DNA of 64,000 nt. Origin: an uncultured Oscillospiraceae bacterium. GTDB taxonomy: Bacteria; Bacillota; Clostridia; Oscillospirales; Acutalibacteraceae. The stretch's first letter is position 1; each line of letters starts with the position of its first letter. Positions 60,941-64,000 of the stretch are shown piece after piece. The translations under genes were made by a program, and so were the position numbers. The stretch lies in the NCBI GenBank assembly GCA_900540865.1, contig UQHH01000009.1, positions 5,527 to 69,526 on the forward strand. The letters run 5' to 3'. The notes beneath the pieces were generated by a model, which had not been told where the DNA came from, ran no database searches, and was given only the letters and a program-made list of their open reading frames with translations.

Positions 60941-61110
60941 GCTTTTTTCGAATGTCCTTGTATAGCGGAACGTTAACATAGAAGATTAAGGATAACTAAG
61001 CTTTTTTATTCCCATCAACGCTCAGGAAGCCTTCTTCATATCTAATGCCGTTTGAACATTTCCGATATGGAGCTGATATAGCTGCGGGAAAGCTCGATAC
61101 AAATTAAAGA
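60941..61110. other. Non-coding gap beyond the TetR promoter
   Basis: No gene, repeat or RNA is seen. On the minus strand a short open stretch reads LSRSYISSISEMFKRH before a stop (61091-61043), which might be a decayed gene end, but it lacks a start and any support. Confidence 0.35.
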
Positions 61111-61144
61111 AAGGGCAGGAACCGATTAAACCGTTCCCGCCCTT
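61111..61144 (-). terminator. Terminator after the helicase gene
   Basis: AAGGGC-A-GGAAC / GTTCC-C-GCCCTT with one mismatch, then TTTCTTTAATTTG on the minus strand, about 90 bases past the helicase stop. Confidence 0.6.
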
Positions 61145-61236
61145 AATGTTATTTATAGCTATATTTAGGCCTACAGTATGCGGCGATGCGTAAACGGCTG
61201 CCGTGGGTGCAGTTCAACGTTTAATCCAGCCAGCGC

Positions 61237-63972
61237 TTACTTCAAAGCCTGGAGAATCCGCTCCCGCTCTCCGCTTCCATTGGTGGCCAGCCGCAGAAGA
61301 GGAATTTTATATTTTTTCAGGACGGAATCTTTTAACGCATCGCGCTTAAGCTGTTCCGGCCTGTTTTCATGAAAAGCGAAGCCGTCTACTTCTATGACCA
61401 GTTTGCAAGACTTATCCTGCTTATAATATACGACAAAATCCAAAGAAGCACGGTTGTTGACGTAAGCCAGCTCATCATCGCTGAGTTTTTCCACGGAGTT
61501 TAACAGGTTGCGCAGCAGCATCCCCTGTGTATAACTGAAATGATTAAACTCCGGCTGCGCAAGAATTTCCTCCAGCAAGACACGCAACGCCTCTTCCGAT
61601 TGAAAACGCGCCTGCGAATCCATTTTGGCTTTCAGAGGGATTAGCTTTTGTGAATACTTCTTGTACAGCAAATCGAAAACCGATACGACCTGACTTTCAA
61701 TGACATTTTCATCGAGCGTACTATACTGCATATAGCGGATCAAATCGCCGATGTTTTTTCTTTTTTTATAAAACAAATCGTGGTCTGTAACCAGCACAAA
61801 CTTTTTAATTGCCCGGGATACGGCGACGTTCACCATGTGCGGGTCATCCACAAAATCCAGGCCGCGCTGGCCCTGCCATGAGCTATCCAATACGGTGGAC
61901 AGAATCATCAAGTCTTTTTCACGGCCCTGATATTTGTGTACGGTATCGCTTTCTATTCCTTCCGGCATCAGGCTGCCGGCGATGTTGGCCTGCTTACGGT
62001 ACGGCGTTACAAAGCCGATTTTGCTGTTCTCGGCTGCAAGAGCGGGATTTTGCAGAATCTCTTGAACCGTTACATCCAATTCCCGCTGGTTATATGTCCC
62101 TTTTTTTCCTCCTTGCGTAACCCTACGCATATGGTTTCCTTCCGCTGTTATATAAAGTTCAAGCGGGGTTTGTGACAAATCGGAATTTGTATAAGGAATC
62201 AACTCGCCGCCATAATATTTCTGATTGCAAAACTCGATAATTTTCGGGTGGCAGCGGTAATGTTCCCGGAGAACCACGCGCGGCAGGTTATCCCCATACA
62301 AAAAAATCATCGAGGAAAGAATGCTATGGTTAAAATAGTTATAGATGGGGTCAGGCGGAGAATTTTTCAGCTTTGGTTCAATTTTATGATCGGTTATCTG
62401 GGGAAGCTGTTTCACGTCGCCCACCACAATGACATTGCGGCAACAGGAAAAGGCCAGCACACCGGTAATCAAGTCCACCTGTGACGCTTCATCGATAATG
62501 ACATAGTCGAGCAAATAATTCTGGGGAATCGAACGGCGCAATGCGTGAGTCGTGCTGAGGATAATGGGATAGGCCGCAATAAACTGCTGGAATTTTGCTT
62601 TAAAGTTCTTTTTCGTGAAACCGTTATCGTTTAGCCCACTGTGGCTTTGATACAGGCATTTGCGAAACAGCTTTTCGGAAACCTGTTGATGCTGTTCCAG
62701 CAGAGCGTCAAACGACGCGCTGGACAGCTGGTTTTCCAGAGATGCAACATCGTTCTCCAGCTTCTCGATTTGCTTTTGATAAAACGCCCGTTCAAGCGAC
62801 AGCAATACTGAGGTTTCCTTCTGCTGCAGCTTCCGGAAAGCACCCCTGTATTTAATAAACATTTTCAGCCGATACATCAGCTTTTCGGTGTACTCTCGTT
62901 CTTTCGCCAAAGAGGTTTCCGCAAGGAAGGTAATAATCCGGTCCGAATTTGCTCTTAACATGGGAAGCTTTCCAATTTCCATGACATCCTGACGGCTGTA
63001 ATATTCGTTGAAATGCTCCTGTTCCAATTGCCAAGCCTGTAACTCCTGTTTGAGCCGCGCCCTTTCCCTATCTATCTTCAGCAGGGTGTTCAGCCGCACA
63101 TTCAGGCTCTCGATAATTTGGACGAGTTCTTCCTTCTCCTCTGTACAATCCCATTCTTCCACATGAGCTATGGGCGGATCGGCAAAGAAAGCGTCCTGAT
63201 TATCCTTTTTTCCTAGCAAAGCCGTGAGAAAGCCATATCCCTTCTTCGTCATTTTCTCAATGACATTTTTCACCGCTTCATTGTTATTGGAAACCACAGC
63301 CACGCTTTTTTCCTGAATTGCGACAAGGTTCGCAAGGATGTTTAAAATTGTCTGTGTTTTACCCGTACCCGGCGGTCCCTCGATTACGGACATAGAATGG
63401 GTAAGGGCATTTTCAAGCGCGGCTTTCTGACTGAGATTAAAACGGAATGGAAAAATAACACCGTTCATGGACGGAGTTCTGTTTTCAACGGGCTGACGGT
63501 TCAAATACCGTCCCAGCACGCTTTCCGGATGAATGAAAGTTAACTGGTCCATCTCCTTCTTTAAAAAAGCTTCTTCCTCCGGTTCGTTTGCCTTGTATCT
63601 TGAAATCTCACGCAAATAATCCAATATACACCGCGCGTTTTGGTCGGCAGAGCCATTTTCAACAAGCGACAGTTCCTCAGGACGTACAGTTTGAAAAGCG
63701 CCGCTCTTTTGAATAATTCGTATGCGGCTTTTAAAATCGAGTATGAGCCGAGGTTCATAAACAGGCACCCCACCAATATATGCGGCCCGTCCGTTCAATT
63801 CTAAAATTTTAGGATTTTCCAAAACCACTACATTTTCTGAATTATATATGTACGTACGTCCATTCTTATATGTCAAATTGGTTTTTCCCGCGGAGGTATC
63901 AAAGGAAATAGCGGCAATTGTGTCCGTTTTATCCTCACCCTTAACAAAAATCATCGTTTTTTCTATGTCCAT
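61237..63972 (-). CDS. SF1 (UPF1-like) helicase with C-terminal DUF2726/Vsr-like nuclease domain
   Basis: The 911-residue protein has an N-terminal ~170-residue region, SF1 helicase motifs (Walker A GPPGTGKT at 199-206; IIDEASQVD; VVGDVKQLPQITD; LREHYRCHP; VHKYQGREKDLM; VNVAVSRA), a coiled-coil insertion near 290-440, and an end domain with LDFVVYYKQDKSCKLVIEVDG and AFHENRPEQ, the DxxVV...IEVDG...H pattern of DUF559/DUF2726 and Vsr nucleases. AAAGGGCAT stands eight bases before the ATG at 63972. Such helicase-nuclease proteins occur in defence islands and repair; the present role is not known. It is followed by a terminator. Confidence 0.85.
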   Translation of the reverse strand: MDIEKTMIFVKGEDKTDTIAAISFDTSAGKTNLTYKNGRTYIYNSENVVVLENPKILELNGRAAYIGGVPVYEPRLILDFKSRIRIIQKSGAFQTVRPEELSLVENGSADQNARCILDYLREISRYKANEPEEEAFLKKEMDQLTFIHPESVLGRYLNRQPVENRTPSMNGVIFPFRFNLSQKAALENALTHSMSVIEGPPGTGKTQTILNILANLVAIQEKSVAVVSNNNEAVKNVIEKMTKKGYGFLTALLGKKDNQDAFFADPPIAHVEEWDCTEEKEELVQIIESLNVRLNTLLKIDRERARLKQELQAWQLEQEHFNEYYSRQDVMEIGKLPMLRANSDRIITFLAETSLAKEREYTEKLMYRLKMFIKYRGAFRKLQQKETSVLLSLERAFYQKQIEKLENDVASLENQLSSASFDALLEQHQQVSEKLFRKCLYQSHSGLNDNGFTKKNFKAKFQQFIAAYPIILSTTHALRRSIPQNYLLDYVIIDEASQVDLITGVLAFSCCRNVIVVGDVKQLPQITDHKIEPKLKNSPPDPIYNYFNHSILSSMIFLYGDNLPRVVLREHYRCHPKIIEFCNQKYYGGELIPYTNSDLSQTPLELYITAEGNHMRRVTQGGKKGTYNQRELDVTVQEILQNPALAAENSKIGFVTPYRKQANIAGSLMPEGIESDTVHKYQGREKDLMILSTVLDSSWQGQRGLDFVDDPHMVNVAVSRAIKKFVLVTDHDLFYKKRKNIGDLIRYMQYSTLDENVIESQVVSVFDLLYKKYSQKLIPLKAKMDSQARFQSEEALRVLLEEILAQPEFNHFSYTQGMLLRNLLNSVEKLSDDELAYVNNRASLDFVVYYKQDKSCKLVIEVDGFAFHENRPEQLKRDALKDSVLKKYKIPLLRLATNGSGERERILQALK

Positions 63973-64000
63973 ATTGTCATGCCCTTTATGAGTCTTATTC

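Noticed and set aside
61043..61110. Possible remnant of a gene end (LSRSYISSISEMFKRH)
   Set aside because: No start, no length, no family recognised; could be chance.

Overview
This window is a chromosomal segment of a spore-forming, low-to-mid GC member of the Bacillota, most likely class Clostridia (Oscillospirales-like). Evidence: a spoIIIA operon, a tiny spoVM, a tricistronic gerA-type germination operon, an HPr kinase / murB / rapZ / whiA / dnaE / pfkA block, an IspH-ribosomal protein S1 fusion, a Na+-decarboxylase beta/gamma pair, and Shine-Dalgarno sequences of the GGAGG type before almost every gene. I see no rRNA, tRNA, CRISPR array, insertion sequence or prophage. Genus is not resolved.

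Layout. 1-3.0 kb: spoIIIAA-AB-AC-AD-AE, leftward, running off the left edge. 3.0-3.3 kb: a gap holding a 35-codon rightward ORF with its own promoter and terminator. 3.3-8.4 kb: ligA, a GT2-like protein, and a small operon (DUF436 family, GyrI-like, HD domain). 8.5-18.9 kb: housekeeping block ispH-S1, pfkA, dnaE, whiA, rapZ, murB, PHP hydrolase, hprK. 19.9-24.8 kb: gerA-B-C facing away from a DUF421-DUF4363 pair. 24.8-30.5 kb: zinc-type ABC importer (permease and ATPase), secDF, an aminotransferase. 30.7-34.6 kb: BY-kinase and its membrane adaptor, oadB and oadG, then spoVM and a 49-residue membrane protein. 34.7-39.5 kb: a secreted propeller-like protein with a dockerin-type C-terminus, a methyltransferase, nrdR, a TIM-barrel epimerase, and two tandem zinc-ribbon/TM2 proteins.

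39.7-47.0 kb is the most distinctive accessory block. rfbA and rfbB make dTDP-4-keto-6-deoxyglucose; a WecE-type aminotransferase would turn it into a 4-amino sugar; an ArnC/GtrB-like membrane glycosyltransferase would load a sugar on a polyprenyl carrier; and two four-helix SMR/EamA proteins resemble the ArnE/ArnF flippase. An ATP-grasp ligase, an NAD-dependent epimerase and a hexapeptide acyltransferase sit in the same overlapping operon. I read it as an Arn-like amino-sugar envelope decoration system in a Gram-positive, possibly with an amide on the sugar.

47.1-51.3 kb: a condensation-fold acyltransferase, an HSL-type esterase and a zinc-ribbon membrane protein, overlapping and probably one pathway, followed by a DUF2974 hydrolase. 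51.7-53.9 kb: a DUF3783 gene and yaaA behind a palindromic promoter, then a YitT protein. 54.0-55.6 kb: a class M sirtuin and zinc macrodomain pair (ADP-ribosylation writer and eraser). 55.7-57.0 kb: a divergent MBL-like/HxlR pair with clear inverted repeats. 57.1-60.9 kb: a TetR-controlled FtsX-type ABC exporter. 61.2-64.0 kb: a 911-residue SF1 helicase with a C-terminal nuclease-like domain, a possible defence or repair protein.

Coordinates of starts were chosen by Shine-Dalgarno position and family alignment from memory; no database search was run.
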